From an uncultured bacterium (GTDB taxonomy: Bacteria; Cyanobacteriota; Vampirovibrionia; Gastranaerophilales; Gastranaerophilaceae), in NCBI GenBank assembly GCA_902760645.1, contig CACWHC010000001.1, positions 186,001 through 250,000 on the forward strand: a stretch of DNA of 64,000 nt, given 5' to 3'. The notes beneath the pieces are model-generated. The model did no database searches. It saw nothing but the letters and a program-made list of their open reading frames with translations, and had not been told where the DNA came from. Positions 27,061 to 35,025 of the stretch are shown here, one piece after another. The position numbers and the translations under genes are program-made. Position 1 is the first letter of the stretch, and each line of letters starts with the position of its first letter.

Positions 27061-27827
27061 TGGCAGCATTAACTCAAACATTCAAAATGCCCGAAAGTAT
27101 AAAAAAGGGTTCTAAATTTTCATTCTGCCCGGGATGTGACCATGGGGTTGCGGTAAGGCTTGTTGCAGAAGTTCTTGATGAACTCGGTTTAAGAGAAAAT
27201 TCTATTCTTGTTGCATCAATCGGATGTTCGGTTACTCTGTACGACTTTTTAGAAGTTGACAGTATTGAAGCACCTCACGGAAGAGCATTGGCAGAAGCAA
27301 CAGGAGTTAAAAGAGCAAGACCGGAAAGAACGGTATTTACCTATCAGGGAGATGGCGATTTTGCCTCTATTGGTATGGCAGAAAGCTTACATTGTGCATT
27401 GAGAGGTGAAAATGTTACTGCCATTTGTATTAACAATACTACATATGGTATGACGGGAGGACAGCTTGGACCAACTACTTTGCTTGGTCAGGTTACTACA
27501 ACATCACCTACAGGAAGAAATCTTGATTATTACGGATATCCGATTAAAATTGCGGAGCATATCGCATTATGTGACGGAACTGCTTATTCTGCAAGAGTTT
27601 CATTGGATACCGTTTCAAATATCAGAAAAGCAAAAGCAGCTATAAAAAAAGCTTTTGAAATTCAGCAAAAAGGGTTAGGTTTCAGTTTTGTTGAAATACT
27701 TTCAACTTGCCCTACAAACTGGAAAAAGACGCCGCAGGCAGCACACCAAAGAGTCAGGGAAGAAATGATGCCTGTATATAAACCCGGAGTATATAAAGAT
27801 ATTACAGCAGATGCGGAGGTAAAATAA
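27060..27827 (+). CDS. korB: 2-oxoacid:ferredoxin oxidoreductase, beta subunit
   Basis: The thiamine-diphosphate-binding (beta) chain. FCPGCDHGVAVRLVAEVLDELG (about 22-43) is the family signature, SIGCSVTLYDFLEVD holds a conserved Cys, and GDGDFASIGMAESLHC followed by INNTTYGMTGGQ is the TPP/Mg site. The 255 residues are of normal length. One-base overlaps with korA and korC (TAATG both times) imply coupled translation and stoichiometric synthesis. Confidence 0.93.
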   Translation: MAALTQTFKMPESIKKGSKFSFCPGCDHGVAVRLVAEVLDELGLRENSILVASIGCSVTLYDFLEVDSIEAPHGRALAEATGVKRARPERTVFTYQGDGDFASIGMAESLHCALRGENVTAICINNTTYGMTGGQLGPTTLLGQVTTTSPTGRNLDYYGYPIKIAEHIALCDGTAYSARVSLDTVSNIRKAKAAIKKAFEIQQKGLGFSFVEILSTCPTNWKKTPQAAHQRVREEMMPVYKPGVYKDITADAEVK

Positions 27828-28381
27828 TGGAAAACAATTTTATGATAGCAGGTTTTGGAGGTCAAGGCGTGTTATTGGCAGGCGAGGTTTTGGCAAACGC
27901 ATTTATGCTTGATAATAAAAATGTAACCTGGTACCCGAGTTACGGTGCAGAAATGAGGGGCGGAACCGTTAATTGCGAAATCGTTATGAATGATATTGAA
28001 GATGTAAGTTCTGTAAATAAAGCTGAAACAGATTTTATTGTTGCATTAAATCAGGCTTCGTTCGACAGATTTTTATCAAAAGTTAAAAAAGGCGGTTGGA
28101 TGATTGCCAATTCAACACTTGTAAAACAGCTTAAACCAAGAGCGGATATTAATTATATTTTTGCTCCGGTTACGGCATTAGCTGATAAACTCGGTAATGT
28201 TAAAATGGCAAACATATTATCACTCGGAGTACTCGCAAAAATCAGCAAGCTGGTTTCTGTCAGCACATTGGAAAAAGCGTTAAATACTGTAATTCCGCCG
28301 CACAGAAAGAATTTATTACCATTGAATATTAAAGCATTAAATCTCGGCTATGAGTATGATTTATCTTTAGTAAATGCATAA
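27827..28381 (+). CDS. korC: 2-oxoacid:ferredoxin oxidoreductase, gamma subunit
   Basis: The 184-residue gamma chain, which in the pyruvate-type enzymes contributes to CoA handling and assembly. It begins MIAGFGGQGVLLAGEVLA, the family glycine loop, then TWYPSYGAEMRGGTVNCEIVM. The last gene of korDABC. The complete operon indicates ferredoxin-linked, oxygen-sensitive oxidation of 2-oxoacids to acyl-CoA, or the reverse reductive carboxylation, and so an anaerobic lifestyle. Confidence 0.92.
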   Translation: MENNFMIAGFGGQGVLLAGEVLANAFMLDNKNVTWYPSYGAEMRGGTVNCEIVMNDIEDVSSVNKAETDFIVALNQASFDRFLSKVKKGGWMIANSTLVKQLKPRADINYIFAPVTALADKLGNVKMANILSLGVLAKISKLVSVSTLEKALNTVIPPHRKNLLPLNIKALNLGYEYDLSLVNA

Positions 28382-28483
28382 AATTCACCTAAAAAGTCGA
28401 TTGAAAAATTTCAAAAAAGTATTATCCTTATAATGTAAACAAAAAGGATTTATAAGGTAATATTTAAAGAGGTTTTCTTAAAA

Positions 28484-28711
28484 GTGAAACGCAAATTAAT
28501 TGAACAAATAGCCAAAAAACAGGTTCAGCTTGACAAATTAGCCGAACATGTTGAGAAAAGCTGCATCTGCTCCCAATTGTATAATAAAGTGGTTATTGAA
28601 AAAGCAATACTGAAAAAGCAGCTTGATGATTTAAACAAAAACAAGCTCGCCGAAAAAGTTGTAAGATTATTCCCCCACAAAAAAACATTAATCTGTGATT
28701 ATTTTCAATAA
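28484..28711 (+). CDS. small basic coiled-coil protein
   Basis: A 75-residue Lys-rich protein that I do not recognise; most of it is predicted helix with heptad spacing (IAKKQVQLDKLAEHVEK, AILKKQLDDLNKNKLAEK), with a Cys-x-Cys in the middle. It starts with GTG at 28484; AAAGAGG lies about 11 nt upstream, and a TATAAT sits at 28429-28434. Located 100 bp after korC on the same strand, probably separately transcribed. Confidence 0.55.
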   Translation: MKRKLIEQIAKKQVQLDKLAEHVEKSCICSQLYNKVVIEKAILKKQLDDLNKNKLAEKVVRLFPHKKTLICDYFQ

Positions 28712-28727
28712 ATAAATAAATTTGGGC

Positions 28728-29087
28728 TTAAAGTTCTATATCTATGTCTTTTCCGAGCTTATCAATCATCGGTTTAACCTGCTCATATATCTCAGCTTTC
28801 GAAATATAGCTTCTCTGAGATTTAATTTCTCTTATTTTTGCCGTAATCTCAGCAATTTCCGGGTATTTAGCACAAATTTTTTCCCCAAAAATTTTGGCAT
28901 AATGCTTAAAACCCTGATGACCGGGAAATTTTAACGGTCCGCCATTCAAAGCAGTAGTAACCTCTTTTATACCCTCAATATTTTCACTTTTAATAACAGT
29001 TTGAGAAGTTGTTTCGAGAACTTTGACAGTATCAAGTTTTACACCAAAATTAGTTTTATAGTCATAATTGCAATTATATATTTTCAT
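28728..29087 (-). CDS. uncharacterised protein with N-terminal NFG motif
   Basis: A 119-residue protein that I do not recognise. It begins KIYNCNYDYKTNFGVKLD, with an FG element near residue 14 like several other unknown proteins here. The remainder alternates strand and helix and is charged, with no signal or membrane segment. It lies just downstream of the 472-residue membrane protein on the same strand, 42 bp away. Confidence 0.6.
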   Translation of the reverse strand: MKIYNCNYDYKTNFGVKLDTVKVLETTSQTVIKSENIEGIKEVTTALNGGPLKFPGHQGFKHYAKIFGEKICAKYPEIAEITAKIREIKSQRSYISKAEIYEQVKPMIDKLGKDIDIEL

Positions 29088-29129
29088 ATCGTATTTAAAC
29101 CTTATAAAAAATTTTTTTTGCCAAGAGTT

Positions 29130-30548
29130 CTATATTTTAGAAGCTATTTCCTGTTTCAATTTATTTTCAATATCTTCTCTTACTCTGTAGCCCTGATTAT
29201 CCTTGTCTAAAAGCCTCCAGGCAACAATTACACCCGGCATAATCAAGCCTAACACCCCGATACATGCTCCGATATTCTTTATCGTTGCCCATCTGTTAGC
29301 TTTTTGAACTTTTTTGAGATAGGTTTCCAGCATTTTAGTTCTGTCGGTTTCGGACAATTCTTCTACCTTCAAACCAAGTCTGTCAGCCTCTTTTTGTACA
29401 AATTCCTGCCCTTTGTCATAAAGCATTTTTAATTTGTTTTTAACACCGACAACATCATCCGTATTAATATATTTTCTGTTATCAACAGAACCCGTATCTT
29501 TTGCTTTTGAGAATAATCCCGTTTTTTCCTTTACAGTTTCGATAATATCGGATTTTTTTGCCATCTTAACAACAAGATTATCGGGATTATCGTTTACAAA
29601 TCTGTACACATCCGCATTTGAAGGTTTATTTTCAAGCGGAAATTCATTAACGTGTTTCATAATCTTGTTATTTAAAAGTGCATCTTTTAATTCTTCTGAT
29701 TCAACAACTCTTGAATCTAAATCAATCGGAAGATTTTTCTTTGTCAGAGAATGTTTTTCAAGGAAATTCTTAATTTGAGCACCTGCAAAATACATAAAGA
29801 ACCAGAAAAATCCCTCTTTAATCACATATTGCATAAATTCCTGACTGTTTTTGGATTCTCCGAGTCTTTCACCGGTAATAGCAGCATCAACAAGCATCAT
29901 ATTTTTAACAGGAGAAAACATTACGTCCTGAATACCCGTAAACGAAGTTTGACCTTTATTTACTTTTGTCTGATTTTGATTTTTAGAGCCAGATGATTGT
30001 TCTTCAGATTTAATTTTTGCCTGCTTTTCATAAAACTCTTTCTTAATCTTATTTTCTCTGTAATCGTGTCTGAATTTTGTTAAAGCACCGTATGAAATAA
30101 TCGTAAGTAAAGTAGATGCAACAAATTTACCAAACGTCAAACCCTTAAAATATTTAGGATTTTTCGCTGCTTTTTCAAGACTTTCGGCAATTTGTTTTAC
30201 ATTTTTATTATTTTTATATTTATCGTCATGTTTTTTAGCGTATTTTTTAGCTAATTCAAATACCTCAGGGTCTTTCATAACTCTGACATCAACTCCCGCA
30301 TCATAACCGAGCGGCTTGAACATTGTCCAATCCAAAACTTTTTTATATGCCGGAATACCTAATAACCAAATGGCTTGCGTACCAAATTCATCAATAAATC
30401 TGTCATGACTTTCGGCACTCTGACCTGTTATATAAGAACCTGCCGTTAAACCTAAGCTGTTTGCCGTATCTTTGATGCCCATAGGTACCAAAGAATTGTT
30501 ATTGCCTAATGTAGAAAATATTTTACTAACCGTAATCGGGGAAATCAT
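29130..30548 (-). CDS. uncharacterised membrane protein (472 residues)
   Basis: I do not recognise this protein. Hydrophobic stretches lie near residues 137-155 (FVASTLLTIISYGAL), 238-258 (GFFWFFMYFAGAQI) and 425-445 (IGACIGVLGLIMPGVIVAW), separated by Lys-rich loops. A low-complexity linker near 185-200 is followed by GQTSFTGIQDV, repeating the F-x-G element of its neighbours. GAAAGG precedes the ATG. A short ORF with its own promoter and ribosome-binding site lies 50 bp upstream and may be its leader. No enzymatic motif is visible. Confidence 0.68.
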   Translation of the reverse strand: MISPITVSKIFSTLGNNNSLVPMGIKDTANSLGLTAGSYITGQSAESHDRFIDEFGTQAIWLLGIPAYKKVLDWTMFKPLGYDAGVDVRVMKDPEVFELAKKYAKKHDDKYKNNKNVKQIAESLEKAAKNPKYFKGLTFGKFVASTLLTIISYGALTKFRHDYRENKIKKEFYEKQAKIKSEEQSSGSKNQNQTKVNKGQTSFTGIQDVMFSPVKNMMLVDAAITGERLGESKNSQEFMQYVIKEGFFWFFMYFAGAQIKNFLEKHSLTKKNLPIDLDSRVVESEELKDALLNNKIMKHVNEFPLENKPSNADVYRFVNDNPDNLVVKMAKKSDIIETVKEKTGLFSKAKDTGSVDNRKYINTDDVVGVKNKLKMLYDKGQEFVQKEADRLGLKVEELSETDRTKMLETYLKKVQKANRWATIKNIGACIGVLGLIMPGVIVAWRLLDKDNQGYRVREDIENKLKQEIASKI

Positions 30549-30598
30549 TTTTATTCTAACCTTTCGGGAGCAGTACGCTCCTCAACTTAACATGAGTA

Positions 30599-30682
30599 TT
30601 ACAAACCCCAAATTAAATTCATTAATTTGACGATTGGGGCATTCGCCTTCACTGTTAAGTTTCGTAGGATATTATATTTCAT
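30599..30682 (-). CDS. 27-residue candidate leader peptide or small protein
   Basis: The frame starts ATG at 30682 and stops at 30599, with AAAGG 7 nt before the start and a good promoter just upstream. The peptide is basic-hydrophobic (MKYNILRNLTVKANAPIVKL then MNLIWGL). Its end overlaps a perfect AAATTAA/TTAATTT hairpin bracketed by CCCC and GGGG, and a GGAGC/GCTCC hairpin follows before the 472-residue gene. This layout is leader-like, but it could be an independent small protein. Confidence 0.45.
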   Translation of the reverse strand: MKYNILRNLTVKANAPIVKLMNLIWGL

Positions 30683-30698
30683 ACTGCTACCTTTCACT

Positions 30699-30727
30699 TT
30701 TATACTAACGTTTGTAAACCTGTTAAA
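30699..30727 (-). promoter_or_regulatory. promoter of the small ORF and 472-residue membrane protein
   Basis: On the minus strand TTTAAC (30722-30727), 17 bp, TATAAA (30699-30704), 16 nt before the small ORF's ATG. Confidence 0.5.
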
Positions 30728-30765
30728 TTGCTAAAAATATAATGTATATTTTACGTTTTTTAACA

Positions 30766-30900
30766 AAAAAGAAGACCTTTTTTCAAAAGGCCTTGTTCAT
30801 GATTTATTTTCCACAACATAAGTAAGTGTCTTATTTTTCTAAACAAGCCCTTTAAAAATTACTTACTGTACGTCGGTTTTGAATTCTTTTTATCATAACT
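30766..30900 (-). ncRNA. candidate small RNA in the 480-bp gene gap
   Basis: No gene is visible between 30683 and 31030. On the minus strand a TATAAT (30903-30908) would start a transcript at about 30897 that ends at a hairpin plus T6 (30772-30794). Inside it AGTAAGT and ACTTACT pair across 45 nt. The -35 is poor and I recognise no known RNA family. Confidence 0.3.
30772..30794 (-). terminator. intrinsic terminator with no gene upstream
   Basis: AAGGCCTTTT/AAAAGGTCTT stem with one mismatch and a 3-nt loop, followed on the minus strand by CTTTTTTG. It points away from the divergent gene at 31031, so it must end a non-coding or unseen transcript. Confidence 0.6.
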
Positions 30901-30976
30901 GTATTATAATAACCAAAAAGAGTTTATTTGTAAACCCCCCATACTAAAAAACAGTACGGCAGGTAGGCTCGCCTGC

Positions 30977-31004
30977 TTGCAAAAAGTTTATATAATGATA
31001 AAAT
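30977..31004 (+). promoter_or_regulatory. promoter of the GT-C-type membrane protein gene
   Basis: TTGCAA (30977-30982), 16 bp, TAAAAT (30999-31004) with TGA extension, 27 bp before the ATG. Confidence 0.6.
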
Positions 31005-31030
31005 TATAAATAATAACAAGCGGGGATTTT

Positions 31031-33166
31031 ATGGTTTTATTGGTTATTTCTATATTATTAACACTACTTACGGGATTTTTTGTATCTTCAATTTTTGAAA
31101 ACAAAAATATTATAAAAATATTTATATGCTTTTGTCTGACTATGTTTGGAGCAATCGTATTAAATGCGGAAATTTTATCTTTATTCTCAAAAATTTCGGC
31201 TATAAATATTTTAATATTAAATTTTGTATTCGCAATTATATCGGGTTTTATATGGGTAAAAAACGGCAAACCGTTATATGACATAAAAATTAAAAGAAGC
31301 CTGAAACGTATATCTTATGCCCTGTTAAAAGACAAATATCTGTTGGTACTTTGTATGGCATTTATATTTATGTGTATGGTTTCTCTGTTTTTAATATTTA
31401 CTTTACCCGTAGTTAACCCTGATGCAGAAGCCTACCACATGCTAAGAAGTTTATTTTGGATAGGGAACGGGAATTTAAATCATTTTGCGATTGGCGATAT
31501 AAGAAACCTCACAATGCCTATAAACTCTGAAATCCTTTACATGTGGTTATTAATATTCACCAAAAAACAATTTGCTTTCGGAATTGTTTCATTCACGGGA
31601 TTTTTACTTGCCGTAACATCACTTTACGGAATTATGAAACACACAGGAACAACAGAAAGAGAACGTCTATGGGTTATTTTTATTTTGGCATCATTACCGT
31701 CCGTAATAGTTCAAATTTCAGGAACGGAAACCGATATAATTATTGCCGGATTAACTTTAGCCGGAATGTATTTATACATGAATTATTTTAAAGATAAAAA
31801 AACATCTTCCCTGTATTTTTCGGCATTATCTTTCGCACTTGCAATCGGAACAAAAACTCCCGCATTAATGCTGATTTTCCCCGTAGGATTATGGATGTTG
31901 TGGTACGGATACAAAAATTTGGGTAAAGATTTTTATAAACCTTTCATAAAATTCTTCGGATTTGGAGCAATAAACTTTTTAATATTTTCATCATACAATT
32001 ACATACTAAACTTTATTGACTTTGGAAACATCTTCGGACCAAAAACATTTATTCTTCCGCACGCAAATAACCACGGATTAAAGGGAATGATTGCAGGGTT
32101 CATTAAACATATATTCTTATTCTTTGATTTTACGGGATTCAAATGGAATGACACACTCGGAGTACATATTCTTAACCTCAAAGAAAGCATTTTAAATACC
32201 ATAAATCTTAGTGACATTTCTGACGGAATATACACATCAAAAACAGAGGGAATGAATCGTTCTTTACTGGAACCGCTTATGGGAATGGGGATTTTAGGTT
32301 TCCTTGTTTACCTGCCATGCTGGATATATTCACTTATAAAACCGATTTTTGTAAGAAACAAAAAAACAATATACCTATTTTCATTCGGCTTAATTTTACT
32401 CGGTACAATACTTGTTATGTCATATAAAATAGTATTTATGGCATACAGCATAAGATTTTTAACCGCCTTTTGCGTAGTTTCAGCCCCGATACTTGTATAT
32501 TCTTACAGCAAAAAAAATTCTGTTGCGAAATTTATAATAACGCTTTTTGCCCTGTTCGGTCTGCTTTTAATTTCCACTCATCTGTGGGCAAGACCGTTTG
32601 GGAAAATTTACAATTACTTAAAACACGGAGCAACAATATCTGAAATCAGAGAAGTTGCAAAATGCTCTCTTTATTTTAATAAAATACCCGAAAAGCACGT
32701 TAAATTAAATGAAATGTGTAAGGTCGAAAGCAAAATAAGAGAAATTGCCAAAGGTAAAAAATTACTGTATTTTGGGAGCGAAAGCGAAAACCTTTTACTG
32801 ATTAAAATGCTTCAGTTTGAAGGGTACGATATTGATTTTGGACTTGCCGAAAATGCAAACAATATTGATTTTTCCAGGTATAATATGATTGTAAACTTAG
32901 ACGACAGACAGTTGGCATCGAATGTACTGCATCCGACATTTGCACCATATTACAGTCCTGTAAAAGGGGTAATATGCTTATACCTTACAACCGGTGACAA
33001 TCTGTTTTTACCCGGATATAGCGGTGCACCTTACAGAGCAGCCTGTGAAATACATCCCGATTTTTACGAAGAACATGGTTTTGAATTAAAAGACACGTTA
33101 TCAACAACTCTGAGAGAAAATAAAGATACCCTAAAATTGAACTACAAATTTTATGAAAAAAAGTAA
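31031..33166 (+). CDS. polytopic membrane glycosyltransferase, GT-C/PMT-like
   Basis: A 711-residue protein with about 11-12 hydrophobic segments over residues 1-530 and a soluble C-terminal tail. The first large external loop holds NPDAEAYHMLRSLFW (about 131-145), an acidic motif in the place where ArnT/PMT-type GT-C enzymes keep their catalytic Asp, and the next loops hold QISGTETDII. Such enzymes transfer sugars from polyprenyl-phosphate donors to lipid or protein at the outer face of the inner membrane. GGGGA precedes the ATG. No surrounding cell-surface gene cluster is seen. The glycosyltransferase call is from topology and loop motif only. Confidence 0.62.
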   Translation: MVLLVISILLTLLTGFFVSSIFENKNIIKIFICFCLTMFGAIVLNAEILSLFSKISAINILILNFVFAIISGFIWVKNGKPLYDIKIKRSLKRISYALLKDKYLLVLCMAFIFMCMVSLFLIFTLPVVNPDAEAYHMLRSLFWIGNGNLNHFAIGDIRNLTMPINSEILYMWLLIFTKKQFAFGIVSFTGFLLAVTSLYGIMKHTGTTERERLWVIFILASLPSVIVQISGTETDIIIAGLTLAGMYLYMNYFKDKKTSSLYFSALSFALAIGTKTPALMLIFPVGLWMLWYGYKNLGKDFYKPFIKFFGFGAINFLIFSSYNYILNFIDFGNIFGPKTFILPHANNHGLKGMIAGFIKHIFLFFDFTGFKWNDTLGVHILNLKESILNTINLSDISDGIYTSKTEGMNRSLLEPLMGMGILGFLVYLPCWIYSLIKPIFVRNKKTIYLFSFGLILLGTILVMSYKIVFMAYSIRFLTAFCVVSAPILVYSYSKKNSVAKFIITLFALFGLLLISTHLWARPFGKIYNYLKHGATISEIREVAKCSLYFNKIPEKHVKLNEMCKVESKIREIAKGKKLLYFGSESENLLLIKMLQFEGYDIDFGLAENANNIDFSRYNMIVNLDDRQLASNVLHPTFAPYYSPVKGVICLYLTTGDNLFLPGYSGAPYRAACEIHPDFYEEHGFELKDTLSTTLRENKDTLKLNYKFYEKK

Positions 33167-33199
33167 TAACAAATGGGTTTTTGTATAAAAATGCAATAA

Positions 33200-34117
33200 A
33201 TTTCGGTAAAAATAGGTCAAAATTATCCAGATTTAGTTACAGATATTGTAAATGCTGAAAGATTACCTAATGTACCTAATACAAAACCTATAGGAAAGCC
33301 CCATATACTTTATTACGAAGTTTATAAGGGTAAACTTGGCTATCATCTTATAGAAGTTCTAAAAGATGGAGAACGTAGATACTATATTACTGTGGATAAA
33401 TTAGAGAATAAAACAAAAAATATAAAAAAACACTATAAATGTAATGAGGATCTGCCCTCAGACACTTTTGATCGACTTGTCCCCTATAACATAGGGGGGA
33501 CTACCAAAAGTGCGATTGACACTAAAGTCAATACCCCTCCGCAAGCCCATAACCCCGTAAAAGACGAAGTGTACTTGCAAAGAGCTTCGGACAAATCTGA
33601 TGAAATTATAAATGATTTTTCCGAAAAAGTCAATCCCCATGAAACAAATTATACCCTAAAGGGTAAGATAGAAAAGAATATATTTAGAAAACATAATGAT
33701 AATATTACAGGAGGAGCCGCACCTGTAGAAGAAACAAATCCCGGTATGTTATTTGATAACATGATACGTTCAAAAGCTAATGAACAACATAACAGCCATA
33801 GATTTAACGGAGAAAATATCTTTGAAAAACATTTACGCTTAAAAGCTGAAGAAAGAATACGAAGGTATAAAAATTATAAAAATCCGGAAACCGGTGATGA
33901 TAAAATTTATACCCAAGAAGACATTGATAACATGACAAGAGGTGAATATACACATCATGAAAAAGCTATTCAAGCTCAAAAACATTATATTGGAATACCA
34001 ACACATAAAGAACTGGAAAATGTTTCAAAAACTCATGGAGGTATAGTTTACGTTAGTGCATATACTCGATCAGACGGCACTCAAGTCAGAAGTTACTGGA
34101 GGAGTAATCCCAATTAA
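33200..34117 (+). pseudogene. headless ORF, possible remnant of a larger surface, phage or toxin-like protein
   Basis: The frame is open from 33200 to 34117 but has no ATG at its front: an in-frame ATG-CAA-TAA precedes it, and the first usable start is a GTG at 33392 with no ribosome-binding site. The translated region before that GTG reads like protein (NYPDLVTDIVNAERL, GKPHILYYEVYKGKLGYH, KDGERRYYITV), so a 5' part appears lost. The C-terminus (GGIVYVSAYTRSDGTQVRSYWRS) resembles tails of phage-type or secreted proteins. Residues 20-47 past the GTG are coded by three stacked palindromes with atypical GC. If translated from GTG it is 241 residues. Confidence 0.55.
33451..33532. repeat. 82-bp block of three adjacent palindromes inside the headless ORF
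   Basis: Back to back: TCTG-CCCT-CAGA (33451-33462); a 50-bp dyad with perfect ends CACTTTTG/CAAAAGTG and core GTCCCCTAT-AAC-ATAGGGG (33463-33512); and ATTGAC-ACTAAA-GTCAAT (33515-33532). It is GC-richer than its surroundings and keeps the reading frame, like a small palindromic mobile element. Confidence 0.65.
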
Positions 34118-34148
34118 AAATTTGTCGGGCATTAACCCGACAAATTTT
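34117..34148. terminator. bidirectional terminator between the headless ORF and holB
   Basis: AAAATTTGTCGGG and its perfect complement around a 6-nt loop. The holB stop codon lies within one arm. Confidence 0.85.
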
Positions 34149-35016
34149 ATTCCAAAATCAAACCATAAGCCAAATTTTCAACAATAGTCTGAATATTCAT
34201 ATTCAAACGCAATTCCTGTTTTGCGTGTTCTACGCAATTTATATCTTTTATCAATTTTATCTTTATAACAGGACTATCAAGTGATTTTTTCAGCAATGCA
34301 TATAAGTAATTTTGAATTTGATTAAAAATTTCTTCTGCATCATTATCTTTTGTTAGATTAAGAATTTCCGAATAAAAATTCAACACTTCGTTTCTCGGTA
34401 TTTGCAAATAGTTATCCATTACACCGCTCACAAGAGAATACTCTCTGACTTCTTCTTTTAGGGAAGGGACAAAAAAGCATTGTGCCCTTGAAATTATTGT
34501 CGAAATCATATCATCTTTATCTTTTGTCAAAAAGAAAAATGTTGTTCCATGAGGCGGTTCTTCAAACGTCTTTAAGAGTGCATTAGCCGTAGGCTCCTGA
34601 AAATTCGTGGAATTTAAACCGCAAATATTACCGTCCTTATCTCTGTCACAGAATATCAAAACTCTGTGATAATCCGATGTAACAAGCAAACTGTTTTTAA
34701 TCATTCTTGCCTGATCAATAGAAATAACTGTTTTTGAAGTATCATCGGGTTCTTTATTGTCAACTTTTGAAATTGTCATAACGGCAGGATGCTGATTTTG
34801 TCTAATCCAGTTACAATTCAGACAATTACATTCATTACTCCTGTCACCCGTACAATTTAATAATCTTGCAATTTCGATTGCCAAATCATACTGAGCTTCC
34901 AAATCAGTACCATAAAACAGTATACAGTGTGCAATTCCTCTTTCTGAATTTTCCACACCTTTTTTAAAATAATTTATTAAAAACGGATATTTTTCTTCTA
35001 AAAGCGTCGTTCCCAT
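34147..35016 (-). CDS. holB: DNA polymerase III delta' subunit
   Basis: A clamp-loader AAA+ subunit. The 289 residues show the delta'/DnaX layout: HCILFYGTDLEAQYDLAIEIARLLNC (degenerate Walker A), a four-Cys zinc module CTGDRSNECNCLNC (about 52-65), VISIDQARMIKNSL, and the sensor-like ANALLKTFEEPPHGTTFFFLT with SRAQC. The P-loop lacks GKT, as expected for a non-hydrolysing delta' chain. AGAGGG precedes the ATG. holA ends 9 bp upstream, so the two clamp-loader genes form an operon. Confidence 0.88.
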   Translation of the reverse strand: MGTTLLEEKYPFLINYFKKGVENSERGIAHCILFYGTDLEAQYDLAIEIARLLNCTGDRSNECNCLNCNWIRQNQHPAVMTISKVDNKEPDDTSKTVISIDQARMIKNSLLVTSDYHRVLIFCDRDKDGNICGLNSTNFQEPTANALLKTFEEPPHGTTFFFLTKDKDDMISTIISRAQCFFVPSLKEEVREYSLVSGVMDNYLQIPRNEVLNFYSEILNLTKDNDAEEIFNQIQNYLYALLKKSLDSPVIKIKLIKDINCVEHAKQELRLNMNIQTIVENLAYGLILE

Positions 35017-35025
35017 AAACCCTCT

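Noticed and set aside
33392-34117. Intact 241-residue gene starting at GTG 33392
   Set aside because: No Shine-Dalgarno, and 64 codons of protein-like open frame precede the GTG; a truncated gene explains this better.
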